In this document: positions 33,493-45,804 of the stretch, piece after piece
Numbering within the stretch: the first letter of the stretch is position 1
Layout of the letters: every line of letters begins with the position of its first letter
Source of the DNA: Siphonodentalium dalli
Taxonomy: Eukaryota; Mollusca; Scaphopoda; Gadilida; Siphonodentaliidae
Direction of reading: 5' to 3'
Length of the DNA stretch: 64,000 nt
Assembly (NCBI GenBank): GCA_032622095.1
Contig: CP136066.1
Coordinates: 56,632,609-56,696,608 of the forward strand
Made by a program: the position numbers and the translations under genes
The notes under the pieces: generated by a model
What the model saw: only the letters and a program-made list of their open reading frames with translations
Told to the model about the DNA's origin: nothing
The model's database searches: none

Positions 33493-35129
33493 ACTAGGGC
33501 AGAACGGATATACTCAGTTGATATGCAATCACAGTCTCTCTGTAGATTCAAAGTAAATATGAAGTGCATTACATATTGCTGAATTCGAATTAGAAACATG
33601 CATATATCGATATCGCCGAACTCAATAAGGTCACTCTAATTATTGCGCCATCGTCAATTTTAGTGTTTTATACATTGAATATTGCTAACTTATTGCATCT
33701 AACTATATGTATGTTGCCATTCCTTGTAGCACCAAACGACTTTGTGTGGAACAGGTTTGTACAAGCCATATGTGTATTCATTAACTTTTTAAAAACACAT
33801 TCTGTTTTTTCACAACAACTCGGTCCTGCTATGGAAATATTACATGGATGTTTGAAGAACAATGACTCTTCCATCTGTACACTGAGTCAGATCACGTAAT
33901 ACTGATTATAATTGTTCAGCATCAACCTTTTTCATTTTCAGTGAAAAATCACTATAACTACAAATTATCCCGAATGTCCAAATGACTTCACTATCTTAAG
34001 ACTGAAATAGGTCTAATGGCATTTAAAATGTAATCGAAAGCCACTCTTTCATTAAGTAACTTTTCAGTTGTGAAAATTGTACACGGTTTTTGGATGTGTC
34101 CTTATATTACCGTTTGCTCTTCAAATCTCAAATAGTTTTCATTGAGGTTCCTGTCTTGATATTAGAAAATTCTCTGTCGAAAAATAGAAAATTCTCTATG
34201 GAAAAAATATATAAATTATTTATGTTCTAATTTTTTTCTAGGTTAGGTGATATCTTGTGTATATTAATTGTAACAATACGAACCACTGCTTTTTATCGAC
34301 AGTGAAAATCTAATAATTAAGATGGCGGGCAACATTTTGTTTTAAACTTGAAAGCCTGACTTAAGATGACAAATCCGTCCTTTGGTATAAACATTGTTTA
34401 TTTATCCACCAGATATATAATTATGTTACATAAAGTACATTGAACTTGGAAATACATAAGGAATTGGTATAATGGATATAGTATGGTAAGTGTATTTGTT
34501 AGAAAAGAAGAGCGACAGTAATTACATGTCTTTTCGGGTGTCATTCTCCCCATGTGTCATCAAGGACCCCTGTAAAATGTAAAAAATTCATCCTGGGATT
34601 TTACATTTATATTGGGACCCGACAGCGGATAGATAAATCGAATATTACATGGATTCTGGAATATATAGGGTATTGGGTATTAAGAATAAGAGGAGCAACA
34701 TATCCTCACGAAAATACGCACATAATCGACCTATAATGTTAAAATATGTTCATATTGGATTATTTGATTCTGATATAAGCAGATAATATATGGACTAATA
34801 TCCGTTATAACGTTTTATGTGAAGACACATTTCAAAGGCCTGAAAAGTCGTGAGTTTGTTAATGTGTGTCACTGCCTGCAAATAATAAACCTATAATAAA
34901 GTCATTAAGAGTCGATACTGTGACAAATCGCTCTCATGTTCATTTTATATTGACTCAAAATGAGGAGACTCTATAAGTAGAAAATAGACCTAAAACAAAA
35001 ATCGATTATAAGCAGATAGTGTACGTTTTTTTGGGAGAACAGTATGAGAGGATAGCTCATGAGAAGACGAGGGGGAGTTGATGGCGGGAGAAGAGGAATT
35101 GAATATGGAGGGTTATTAGGGTCACAATC
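33493..35129. other. No recognisable gene
   Basis: AT-rich with chance frames up to 78 codons. No TIR, RNA gene or protein motif was seen. Confidence 0.4.
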
Positions 35130-35420
35130 CTAACTTCACATTTTTACTCTAACTTAATATTTTAATTCTTACTTAATATTTTAATTCTAACTTAACATTT
35201 TAATTCTTATATTTAATTATAACTTTACATTTTAATTCTAACTTCATATTTTAATTATAACTTCATATTTTAAGTCTTACTCATTATTTTAATCTTATAT
35301 TTTAATTGTAACTCTAACTTTATATTTTAATTCTTACTTAATAGTTTTATTTTAATATTTTATATCTACCACAAAAAGGTCTAATGTTGGAATTAAAATA
35401 TTAGAATTAAAAAGTTTAAA
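35130..35420. repeat. AT-rich minisatellite
   Basis: Degenerate units of about 20-25 bp containing TTTTAATTCTAACTT. Confidence 0.75.
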
Positions 35421-36629
35421 TTGGAGTGAACATAAAACGGACCTCCGAATTGAAACGCAAAAATGAAAACAGACATAAAACGGATACTGTAAGTTGGAAT
35501 TGTGACCCCAATAACACGCCTGCACTTCTATAACAATTCTATCGAAAGACGTCGCTGCGATCGGACGGCGGAAATTGCCGATCTCGCAAGCTTTCCCGGC
35601 GTCGCTATCTTTGTCGTTGCGCGATGTGGAGTGTCTGTTGGATCTTGTTTGTCCCTGTGAGAACAATGCCAATGGTCCCTGTTGACAATAATTTTATGGT
35701 TATTTTTAAATGACCATCTATAGTATAAGGGGGGGGGTTTCAGACAGGAACATAACAATAATTATAATATAATAATAAATAATTATGTTGAGATGCCTTT
35801 GTATTTCAAACCAATATATATATGGTAGTAAAATGTTCGATTATCTGTTTTCTCTTATTTAATACAGATACGGGTCGACAAGTATTAGATCATGTCATGA
35901 ATTTCTACTATGGCTATGCAAGTAAAGATTATATCCCGCCTGTTTAAAATGTGTGGGAACGTTTTGATGTGCTGTATGACGTGGAACTTTATAGCATTCA
36001 ACAAACAACGCAGTGAATATAGTTCGTTGTTAGTGCTTGTTCCTTAATAATATATTTAACAGTAGGGACCATGGCACCAACTCCAGATTGCATGACTGTG
36101 ATTGCCACGTTTGTGAGTCGATATCGCAATAAACATTGAATTGATTACGCGGAAGATATTCCACGCGATTGTAAGGGATGCAAATCAGACTTGGCTCAAC
36201 AAATTGACCTATTTAAATTCATGCATGCAATCTCGAGCTAGAACCTACACTTACTGTGGAATACCGGTACATAATTATTAACTAAGTAAGGAACAGGTAT
36301 TATACATAAGAAATAGATTATAGTTGCAATGTATTTGTCAATGTTATAAACTTCCCTGTCAGAACATGGACAAATGCCCACGATCTCTACGGGTGTAGCC
36401 AGAGTCGAGATTCATGACATGCATTGATCTAGGCAATATACAACCTCCCTGGTGTCCAATATTGTTTTTCAAAATGTATGCACATCCCTTCATTGCACGT
36501 TTAGATGTTGAAATCAATTGGGAACAATACATACAGGCGAGGAGATTGTAATATTAATTGGTTAATTATCTATACTCCTATAATCTCCACGAAGTTTATA
36601 CATTCTAACTCTCTGGTTAAAGGTACTCA
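35421..36629. other. No recognisable gene; local GC-rich island
   Basis: Sequence 35520-35690 is clearly richer in G+C than its surroundings and has open reverse-strand frames (to 106 codons), but no domain is recognised. The rest is AT-rich. Confidence 0.35.
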
Positions 36630-37020
36630 ATCCGATTCGATGGTCCCCATATAATCAGATTCCAACAACAACAACAAAAACATTTTTTGAAATGCCGCTT
36701 CATTTATCAGAATCGATTAATTGCCCAAAAAATAATGCTAACCACTGCCAACTATACTATAAAATTGCCCGAAACGTGTTATGTATCAACATGTTGTTCT
36801 ACGAAATTTGGCCTTATTATCAACACAACGCCTCTTCATTTTAGAGTTATTCATCTTCATCCGCATTTCGGTCCGAGACCGTCGACTCGTCGACTTTATA
36901 TTGGGCCACTATTATGTCTCGATGGTCAAATATATTTCAAAAATCGATATCTAATAACTCTGACCTTTGATAGGTGGTTCCTCCACTCGAATTAAATATT
37001 TTTTACCCCCGCATCCAAAT
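36630..37020. repeat. Dispersed repeat H, copy 1
   Basis: Matches 61680-62180: shared GGTCCCCATAT-like, ATCAGATTC, AACGTGTTAT and CTCGAAT segments. It keeps the empty TA site (36739-36740) for the MITE found in copy 2. Confidence 0.6.
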
Positions 37021-37089
37021 TATATATACTAGAAACACTCGGAGTCATCGAGTATCTGAATGACCCGGGGTGAAAACAGGGCTATTGTT

Positions 37090-37118
37090 AATATATATAT
37101 ATATATATATATATATAG

Positions 37119-37171
<53 letters not shown>
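37090..37171. repeat. TA microsatellite
   Basis: Nearly pure TA dinucleotides with one GC interruption. A 65-residue run of Ile/Tyr in translation is an artefact of it. Confidence 0.95.
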
Positions 37172-37175
<4 letters not shown>

Positions 37176-37223
37176 ATACTTCTGTAGCCGATAAAGGTCT
37201 GTATCCTAGCTGTATGATGATGA

Positions 37224-37727
37224 ATTGTGAAATAACACCTTTAAGACCATTGAAATTTATATACGAACAAGCTTTCGGCTTTCGCCTTTCTCAAGTTCAC
37301 TCACAATCAAATGTGAGTGAACTTGAGAAAGACGAAAGCTTGTTCGTATATAAATTTCAAAGGTCTTAACCCTTTGGCGAGTAGAACGACGTATATGTCG
37401 TCTATCGGATGAGGAGTAGAACGACATATATGTCGTTTCAGGAAGTGTTATTTTATGTAGACATAACTTCAATAAATCATATGATTTATAAATGATTTGT
37501 GTAGGACTTATTTTGATTAATATAATGTCCCGAATGTATAAGTGCAAATGATTATGATAACACATGTTAACAAAAAATGCACATAAATTAAAACGAATTA
37601 TTGGACACTTTTGACCCAAACTTGTTAATAATTATTTTGCTATGAGTATGACGTTAAATTTACTCATGACGTCATGTATATGACGTTATAGATACTCTCC
37701 AAAGGGTTAAAGGTGTTATTTCACAAT
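37224..37727. mobile_element. Foldback element split by a MITE
   Basis: Arms run inward from ATTGTGAAATAACACCTTTA (37224) and its complement (ending 37727). The centre near 37305 pairs GTTCACTCACA with TGTGAGTGAAC. The right arm is interrupted at TTAA by the MITE at 37370-37706; removing it restores GGTCTTAAAGGTG, the complement of the left arm. Confidence 0.85.
37370..37706. mobile_element. piggyBac-like MITE in foldback arm
   Basis: 337 bp beginning CCCTTTGGCGAGTA and ending in the complement of CCCTTTGGAGAGTA, with TTAA at 37366-37369 and 37707-37710. Subterminal GAGTAGAACGACATATATGTCG is repeated. No transposase. Confidence 0.85.
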
Positions 37728-37778
37728 CCATATATATATATATATATATAGCTATATATATAGCTATATATATATATA

Positions 37779-37798
37779 TCTATATCTATATTTGCGAA

Positions 37799-37829
<31 letters not shown>

Positions 37830-40616
37830 GTTCTATAGAAATTCACAGGGGACCATCTAGATGATGCCAAAGGGGTCTACTAGGAGTAGCTTTTTACGAG
37901 AAAGATAATGGTCGGGGTTAGAATTTTCTAAAGTGACGCCGTTGATGTCACGGGCAGAAAAGGGGGAGGGGCAGAAAAATAATTTGTCGCCGATTGCCAC
38001 CAAACTTATATATAATCATCCCCATAATATGAGGAATCTAATGGCGTGGTTTAAATAAGGCAAAAGTCGCGCCGTTCGCGTCAGGGGTGCCGGAAGGGGG
38101 GGGGGCAGATTTTTTTTCTGTCGCCGATTGCCACGAAACTTACATATAATCATCCCCATGATATGAAGAATCCAACGGTGTGGTTTAAATATGTCAAAAG
38201 TGGCCTCGTTTGAATCAGGGATGAACGGAAGGGGAGAGGGGCACCAAAATTGATAAAACTAATTTTAGCGCCGATTTCCACCAAATTGATATATATTCTT
38301 CTTCATGATACAAGGAATCTAATTGTGCGATTTAACAACGCCAAATTGTTGTTTTTGGATGATAGATTGGGAGGGGGTGGGCACTAAATTTGATAATAAG
38401 TCTCCGATTGCCACCACACTTATACAAAATCATCCCCATGGTATGAGGAGTCTAATGGTGTGGCATTTACCTGTCAAATGTGGCCTCATTCGAGTCAGAG
38501 TTGCATTGAAAGGGACAGGGGCACCAAAATTGATGCACAATTTTTTTAGCGCCAATTTCCACCAAATTGATACACGTTCTTATCTATGATACGAGGAATC
38601 TAATCGTGATTTAAAGACGCCATAGTGGTGCTGTTTGGGTGCGAGATGGAGAGGGGATGGATTGGCACCAAATTTGATAAAAAAAATTGTTTAGTCGCCG
38701 ATTATCACCAAACTTATAAACAATCATCTCCATGATATCAGGAGTGTAATCGTGTGGTTTAAGGATGTCACAAGTGGGGCCATTCGAGTCAGTGGTGTAT
38801 AGAGATGAGAGGGACACAAACAATTATATCTATATGTTTAGTGCCGATTTCCACCAGATTGATACATATTCTTCTCCGTGATACGAGGAATCTTATCGTG
38901 TGGTTTAGATACACCAAATTGGTGCCCTGTGGGTGAGAGATATGGGGACCTTAAATTTGATACGAATTTGTATACTCGCCTATTTTCACCAATATCATAT
39001 ATAAGCATCTCTAATCTCTAATGAGTCTTAGTGTGTGCAGCGTGAGTCCGAAATAGGGACGGGAGGGTCACCAAAACTGATACAAAATACTTTTAGTACC
39101 AATTACCATCAAATTCAGACACGTTCTTCTCAAATGATACAAGAAATAAAATCGTGCTGTCTGTCTGTCTTTTTGTCTGTCTGTGTGCGTTCTATATATA
39201 ACTTCACGCGGTACAATCGAGATGGCACCATGGCGTTCTAAGAGGGGTAACTTTTTACAAGGAAGATAATGGTGCGGGTTAAAATGTTCTAAAATGACGC
39301 TGTTGGTGGGAGGGGAAATTTAAAAAATATGGTGAAATAGTTTTGTCGCTGATTTCCACCAAACGAATACATAACCACCTTCGCAATATGGCGTTGTTCG
39401 AGTCAGCGTTGCATCAACAATTGATTTAATAAACCAAATTCCACCAAATTCCTACACGTTTTTCTCTAATGATATACCATGAATTAAATCACATTTGGTG
39501 TCGTTTGCGTCACGGATGGCGAGCGGATATGCACTATCATTGATAAGATTGCTATTCGCCGATATCCACATATAAGTTATATACAGTCACCAGGCCATCT
39601 CCATATCATTTTAAGTAGTTGGGCGTTCACATTTCACAATCCCGACATATGGTGACCCACATAAGTCACTTGAACAATTTTATCTTCTTAACAGTCATAT
39701 TTATATGGGAATGGCAATCAAGGCATTCACACAATGAGCTAGCAAAAAGAGATAACTAGAAGAAGCATTAAACGTATATTTATCATTCTATTGAAGAGAT
39801 ACATATATTCGTGCAAACTGAGAGACCTCGAACCGTCAGAGGATTGCATATATATAATAAAAAAAATTAGTCTGTTCCATTCAATACAGTTTCCACAAAA
39901 AGTTACAATTTGTCAAGAGATATGGAAGGCCTGTTCAAAAATAGTGGTCACAGTGTGCAGTCAAATATAGTTTCTTCTGATATACAAGAAAATGCAGTTA
40001 GAAGCACAAGACTTTTCAGGATCCTACCAATACTGACATCTGACAAGGGTTTTAGAACAGACTCATCGACTGACACAAACAACTCAAAATCTCGCTCTGT
40101 GCCTGGCACATGTAGCTGACATATCTGCGCAGCAACATTTCGTTTAAACTAAGAATATTTAGCCAATATATAGCACCATGAACAGAGGGGCATCTGGAAA
40201 TTTCTTTGAAACATCTGTATCTTCATGGAGATATGATAGCCAGGTGTCCTCGAGATCTTAGTCCAACCCACTAGATTGATTGATACATCTCAATATGTAA
40301 AACCCAATTATCATCTTTTATCGAACTAATGTGTTTATGATGTTCATGTATCATATTATAACGTCTAATGTATACGCAGTTGTAAATAAATAAATACTTC
40401 ATTATTGGTGGAACGGATTAATCGCGATAAACAGAATGACAAGTGACAAGGTGAGCCACTACTTATATTCCATGACTGTAATAATCATGTTGTGTGATGC
40501 TATTTGAATATACAATTTATGAGAAAACGTATAACACTTTAAGCAAGAGCATTCTCTATTGCCAACAAATATCCACAGCATACATTAACCTGGGCAACGC
40601 CGGGTAACCCTGCTAG
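37779..40616 (+). mobile_element. Non-autonomous Helitron A (tandem-repeat core)
   Basis: Begins TCTATATCTATATTTGCG after an A and ends GGGTAACCCTGCTAG before a T. A palindromic GGCAACGCC plus GGGTAACCC block sits just before the CTAG. Inverted copy B (55707-58502) and shorter copy C (51208-53400) share both ends. It has no Rep/helicase; a 70-codon frame (39910-40119) is conserved in B with four replacements but has no motif. Helitrons with satellite-like cores, such as the pearl elements of bivalves, are a known parallel. Confidence 0.85.
37985..39600 (+). repeat. Dimeric tandem repeat core of Helitron A
   Basis: The motif GCCGATTnCCACCAAA recurs at about 37990, 38122, 38272, 38404, 38551, 38696, 38845, 38978 and 39098. 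Two unit types alternate, giving a higher-order period of roughly 280-295 bp. Later units are eroded. Confidence 0.85.
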
Positions 40617-40630
40617 TATATATATATATA

Positions 40631-41439
40631 CTAGAAGGTGACCCGACTTCGTCCGGGCTTTGACCTTGAATTGACCATTTTGAAGGTCAAGGTCAGGTGG
40701 GGTCAAACACCAACACCCCAGAAATGGTGGAAATCGGCCCAGCGGATACCGGGAAATCGGCCCAGCGGATACCGAGATACCCTATGCATCAAAGTTCGTC
40801 CGTAAAAATCCGCCAGTTTAACCCGATTTGATTTCCACTCAAGTATATAAACGCGCCTCATATACACACGCTCATTAATTATAAAGTTTCAACGTAAAGA
40901 TAAATTACCATCGGTGCCCGAGATTTCGCCAAGACGTCTGAAACAGTCAAATGCATCGGCCGGTTAAGCGTTAACGAGATCTAACGTTATGACCTCTAAC
41001 GACGTCATAGAAGTTACGCATTGTTTTTATCCTGATGGAAGATAGTACCACTTCTTCTTGATAATTGAGGCAGATAACTAAAACGGATACATACGCATTA
41101 TATATCGTTGGAAAGAGGAAACACGAAAGATTCTCACAGTATCATTATTATGACAGTCATTTTATTATTCGCGCTGTTTCGAATCGATTTGTAAGCACCG
41201 AACTCAAATGAAAGTCCCGTAACACAGCGTAAAAACAGATTTGACCTCGGCGCGTGAAAAGTTGACCTCGGATCTGAAAATTAATATGCCTATGCCACTT
41301 CCCGACCGAAAATACCACCACATACCAAGTTTCATCGAAATCGGGTTGGCCGTTTTCGAGTTCATCGCGATCACACAGACACACAGACACACAGACACAC
41401 ACACACACACACACACACATATCTTCCAAAATATATAAT

Positions 41440-41442
<3 letters not shown>
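40631..41442 (-). mobile_element. Helitron family G, copy 2
   Basis: Near-copy of 6350-7265: minus-strand TCTATTATATATTTTGG start and CTAG end, flanked by A and T as expected. It includes a CA/CACAGA microsatellite near its 5' end. It sits a few bases after Helitron A, separated only by a TA tract. Confidence 0.85.
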
Positions 41443-41483
<41 letters not shown>

Positions 41484-41719
41484 TATATATATATATATAC
41501 ATATATATGAGATAGAGAACTCTGTGTGGCGCGGTGCGCCGCGGCTACTGCGTGCAAGCGCGGCTAGAGTTACCGTTCTTGACTCCGTGGTAAATAATGA
41601 CAAGTCTATTTCTCCAGGCATGATCAACTGCGAGGGTATATCATTCCTTGCTTGTACTTTCGTTGCGTTATTGAATCTGACGTCATATATGTTATTTTAG
41701 CCGGGACCGCTATTTTACA
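41443..41719. other. TA microsatellite and short unique segment
   Basis: TA tract to about 41510, then a GC-richer segment (41520-41600) with no recognised function. Confidence 0.5.
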
Positions 41720-42330
41720 GTCCCGTTGCCCTCGGATGTCTTAAGAGGGCACTAATAATTATAGTATATATATTTTTTGACTAGAGGCGGCCAAACGGCT
41801 GGACCATCGGAGCTGAAACTTTTTAAATGTCGGAAATTTGACTCAGGTAACCTTATTATATAGGTCCCGTTGATATCAGATGTCTTAAAGGGCCAAAGGT
41901 AGTTGATTTAACTAAATAATTAATTATATACCTAAAATTGCTGCAATCTGGAAGATGAAAATTGAAACACTGGAATAAATTATCCCGTTGGGTAATATGG
42001 GGTTGTTTCCGTTGATCTCAGACGCCTTATAAAATGGGCAACTATGAGCAATAAAGGGCGTTCCTTATAAGCTTAGACGATATGTAGAATTATTTAGTAC
42101 AGATGAATCATTTGACAAGGGTATATGTTATGGGATAGGCACAATTGACCTCATATGACTTAAAGGGGTACTAGTCAATTGTATCATATACGCAAAGAGC
42201 GTTTATTATTCAGCCCAGAAAATAAGCGAGAAAGGTGGTACACAAAAGTAAAATTACGCGGAGAATGTCACGATAGGGTGATGTTGACATCAAATGACCC
42301 GATGACTATTAGAAATAAAGAGCGCTTATT
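41720..42330. repeat. Degenerate tandem repeat, about 140-bp unit
   Basis: Motif CCGTTGATnTCAGATGTCTTA recurs at about 41725, 41868, 42008, 42140 and 42280. It is related to 16185-16400. Confidence 0.6.
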
Positions 42331-42369
42331 ATCAATATATTACCCCAATGTGCATTGTGTGCATTTTCC

Positions 42370-44128
42370 GGACCACACTGGGTCCTGAAATATGGCACGT
42401 TCATCGACAGATACCAAATCTACAATAATCACGAGCCGCACAGTTCGGAACTCCTATATGCAGGGTCACCACGAGTCACGGATACCTAGTTTTACGCAAT
42501 ATGACAATCTGACCCCACATTATGAACCCGTGCGAACTTTCCACTCAACTATGGTAACTGACATTTGGCACCGTCATCGGCACCAGACTGGGTACTGAAA
42601 TATGGCATGTTCATCGACAGATACCAAATCTACAATAATCACGAGCCACACAGTTCGAACTCCTATATTCTGGGTCAACACGAGTCACGGAAACATCGTT
42701 TTACCCAATATGACACCATGACCACATCTAATGAGCCCACTCGCACTTCACGCTGCACACTGGGAACTGGGCACAGAAATTTCGCACATTCATTAAGATG
42801 TACCCACTCTACAGTAATTGCGAGCCAAGCAGTTCGAACTCCTATATACTGGGTCATCACGAGTCACGGAAACCCCGTTTAACCCAATATGACACTATGA
42901 CCCCACATTAAGAGCCCGTGCGAACTTTCCGCCGCACACTGGGCGCTGAAATTTCACACACTCGTTAAGATGTACCCATTCTATTATAATCACGAGCCAC
43001 GCAGTTCGAATTCCTATATTCTGGGTTATCACGTGTCACGTAAACCTCGTTAAACCCAATATTACACCATGATCCCACATTAAGAGCCCGTGCGCACTTT
43101 CCACTGCACTCTAGGAACTGACATTTCGCACACTGATTAAGACCCTACAATAAGCACGAGCCAAGCTGTTCGAACTCCTATATTCTGGGTCATCACGAGT
43201 CACGGAAACCCCGTTTAACCCAATATGACACCATGACTCCACCTTAAGAGCCCGTGCGCACTTTTCATTGCACACTGGGCACTGAAATTTCGCACACTCA
43301 TTAAGGTGTATCAACTCTACAATAACCACGAGCCAAGCAGTTCGAACTCTTATATTCTGGGTCATCACGGGTCACGGAAACATAGTTTTACCAAATATGA
43401 CACCATGACCCCACATTTAGAGCCCGTGCGCACTTTCCACTGCACTCTGGGCACTGAAATCTCGCACACTCATTAAGATTTACCCACTCTACAATAATCA
43501 CGAGCCACGCAGTTCGAATTCCTATATTCTGGGTCATCACGAGTCACGGAAATCCCGTTTAACCCAATATGACACCATGATTCCATCTTAAGAGCCCGTG
43601 CGCACTTTCCACTGCACTCCGGGAACTGAAATTTCGCACACTCATTAAAATTTATCCACTCTACAATAAAAACGAGCCAAGCAGTTCGAACTCCTATATT
43701 ATGGGTCATCGCGGGTCACGGAAACCTCGTTTAACCCAATATGACACCATTGCTCCACATTAAGAGCCCATGCGCACTTTCCACTACACTCTGTGCACTG
43801 AAATTTCGCACACTCATTAAGATGTACCCACTCTAGAATAATCACGAGCCACGCAGTTCGAGATCCTATATTCTGGGTCATCACGAGTCACGGAAACACC
43901 GTTTAACCCAATATGACACCATGATTCCACCTTAAGAGCCCGTGCGCACTTCCCGCTGTACACTGGGCACTGAAATTCCACACACTCATTAGATGTAACC
44001 ACTCTACAATAATCACGAGCCAAGCAGTTCGAATTCCTATATTCTGGGTCAGCACGAGTCACGGAAACCCCGTTTAACCCAATATGACACCATGACTCCA
44101 CCTTAAGAGCCCGTGCGCACTTTCCATG
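42370..44128. repeat. 171-bp satellite, ten units
   Basis: CACGAGCCAnGCAGTTCGAA recurs at about 42431, 42640, 42820, 42990, 43156, 43329, 43500, 43671, 43843 and 44016; the later intervals are 166-173 bp. As 171 is a multiple of three, the minus strand keeps 57-codon frames per unit, with KFQCPVCSGKCARALKVE-like sequence. The last unit joins a gag-like fragment at about 44128. Confidence 0.9.
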
Positions 44129-44138
44129 CTCGAAGCGA

Positions 44139-44365
44139 GCTGTTAGAGCACCCAACAATTCTTCATACTTGTCTCTGCTCAGGCCTGAGGTCAGCCAATA
44201 CACTCCTGGCTGGTCCTCTCAGCTTAATTGCATGAGCTTGGTATGTCCCGACCATTTATTTATTTTGGCGACCGTATTAAAATGAGCCATATAATGGGTC
44301 CAGCTTGATCGATTGTCATACACATCTGGCCTAACCAACAGTCGAGAGGAAGAAGACACAGACAT
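44139..44365 (-). pseudogene. gag: LTR-retrotransposon gag fragment
   Basis: Minus-strand translation from the ATG at 44363-44365 gives RPDVYDNRSSWTHYMAHFNT and INKWSG, then after a one-base shift LRGPARSVLADLRPEQ and YEELLGALTARFEH. This is the conserved pattern of Ty3/Gypsy gag (YDG..SW..Y..HF...A..N.W, LRG.A..VL..L, Y..L...L..RF). No protease or RT follows: the frame runs straight into the satellite. It differs from the gag at 18480 and comes from another family. Confidence 0.7.
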
Positions 44366-44382
44366 TTTGTAAATATGTTAAA

Positions 44383-44769
44383 CTAGCTGATGTGCCCGAC
44401 TTCATCTGGGATAATTAGGAACTTGTTTGTGATCGCCTCCGTCTTGGCAGAATATACAGCGTCTGTTCGATCGGTCCAGAAACATGCCATGGACAATGTC
44501 GCACTTGAAATCGCACATATTGTTCCCTGGATCAAAGTAGGCCTACATACCAAATTTGAGTCTGATCGGTCGAGGTCCAGAAACATGCTTATATGAGCGA
44601 GGTCAAGGTCAATGACACGGTCGCACATGAAATTGGACCAGCCCATGTTGTTCCCATGATCAAAGTAGGCCTACATACCAAATTTTAGTCTGATCGGTCG
44701 AGCAGTTTTCGAGTCTATAACACACATACATACACACATACAGACAGAAGTTCCAAAATATATAATAGA
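44383..44769 (-). mobile_element. Short Helitron family G-like element
   Basis: Minus-strand TCTATTATATATTTTGG start and CCCAGATGAAGTCGGGCAC hairpin region before CTAG, flanked by A and T. It shares ends with G copies 1 and 2 but a different, shorter interior. Confidence 0.75.
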
Positions 44770-45427
44770 TAAAAAAAAGAACCACACGGAATACCAGTGT
44801 TTCAAGAAAAGGAAAGCCAAGGACGACAACTTATATACAAACGGTTACGTGACAGGTGATGAACAAACACGATTCCGGGATCCAGAAAGTAATTTCGAAG
44901 TATCAAGGGCCAGTCAGACTGACATTGTTGTTTAAAGTGCAGGTTCGCGGTCGAACATGTTCTCTCAAAGGGGGGGGGGTCACCTTTCTTTATCATTGTT
45001 TCAATCCACTTCGTATATTGTTCACCTATCACATCGCATCGTTCGTAAAACTATCCGTTTGGGAAACTTTCGTTCAAAGTAGTTTAGTATTGTATTCGTA
45101 TGCATTCATTTTTTTTCGTGAGTTTATTCAGCGACATTTATTTACAGCTGACGTCACAGCCCGGAAGCTTAACTTCCGGTTGTGAAGTCTGCACACGCGT
45201 TGTTAGGAGCGGTCACGTGGAACGCACTGCGTCCCTTCCTAGAAGAACAAAGTGCGTACACATGCAGTGATGGAACTCAGTCTTGGGGAACGGAGTGCAT
45301 GCCCTTATGGAACGCAGTACGTGGACGTTAGGGACCGCATGCCCAGGAAAAAGTAACGTACTCAACACACACAATTTGCGGCTCTTGTCATCCGAACGAT
45401 CTATATATTTCTATAACAGTAATTTAA
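44770..45427. other. Unique segment with promoter-like motifs
   Basis: Sequence 45140-45240 is GC-richer and holds TGACGTCA (45149-45156, a CRE-type palindrome), CCGGAAG and CTTCCGG in inverse orientation (45161-45179, ETS-type) and CACGTG (about 45214). Such clusters occur in animal promoters, but no downstream gene is recognised, so the role is unproven. Confidence 0.25.
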
Positions 45428-45799
45428 AGTGATTTAAAACACTCCGGTATGGTGATCAAATTGAAATGGAGAATAATCTTGTTTAAAGTAGTTATTTTTA
45501 CAAATATTATATCTAAATTAACAACACACGCCGTCATTCTTATATATTAATTAAATGCAGTGACTGTCGATGGCGAAATAGTTTTCGTTATTTACCGCCG
45601 ATAGATGCGTCCCGATTCGAGTAGTAAATATGTACAAGTTAGCGTAGTTCAGACGATGTTTTCTATGGAGTGGTACGGTCGATTTGCTTAAGATTTTCGG
45701 TGACGTTAACGTTAGTAGAATGTCACATTCCTCCAGTTGGCATGGCACCTGAGTACTAACTTATCAGTTTCACGCACCCGAACAAGTACATAATATGTC
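45428..45799. mobile_element. TTAA-flanked dispersed element D, copy 1
   Basis: Begins AGTGATTTAAAACACTCCGG and ends ACAAGTACATAATATGTCT, with TTAA on both sides. Copies at 52106-52502 and 62415-62780 share the full length. No long TIR is visible. Confidence 0.7.
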
Positions 45800-45804
45800 T
45801 TTAA

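Noticed and set aside
37070-37369. 99-codon ORF with Ile/Tyr run
   Set aside because: Product of the TA microsatellite and a foldback arm.
39910-40119. 70-codon frame conserved between Helitrons A and B as a gene
   Set aside because: The elements are near-identical overall, the four differences are all amino-acid replacements, and no motif is present.
45149-45240. Promoter with CRE, ETS and E-box motifs
   Set aside because: Short motifs are expected by chance in 64 kb and no downstream gene is recognised; kept only as a low-confidence note.
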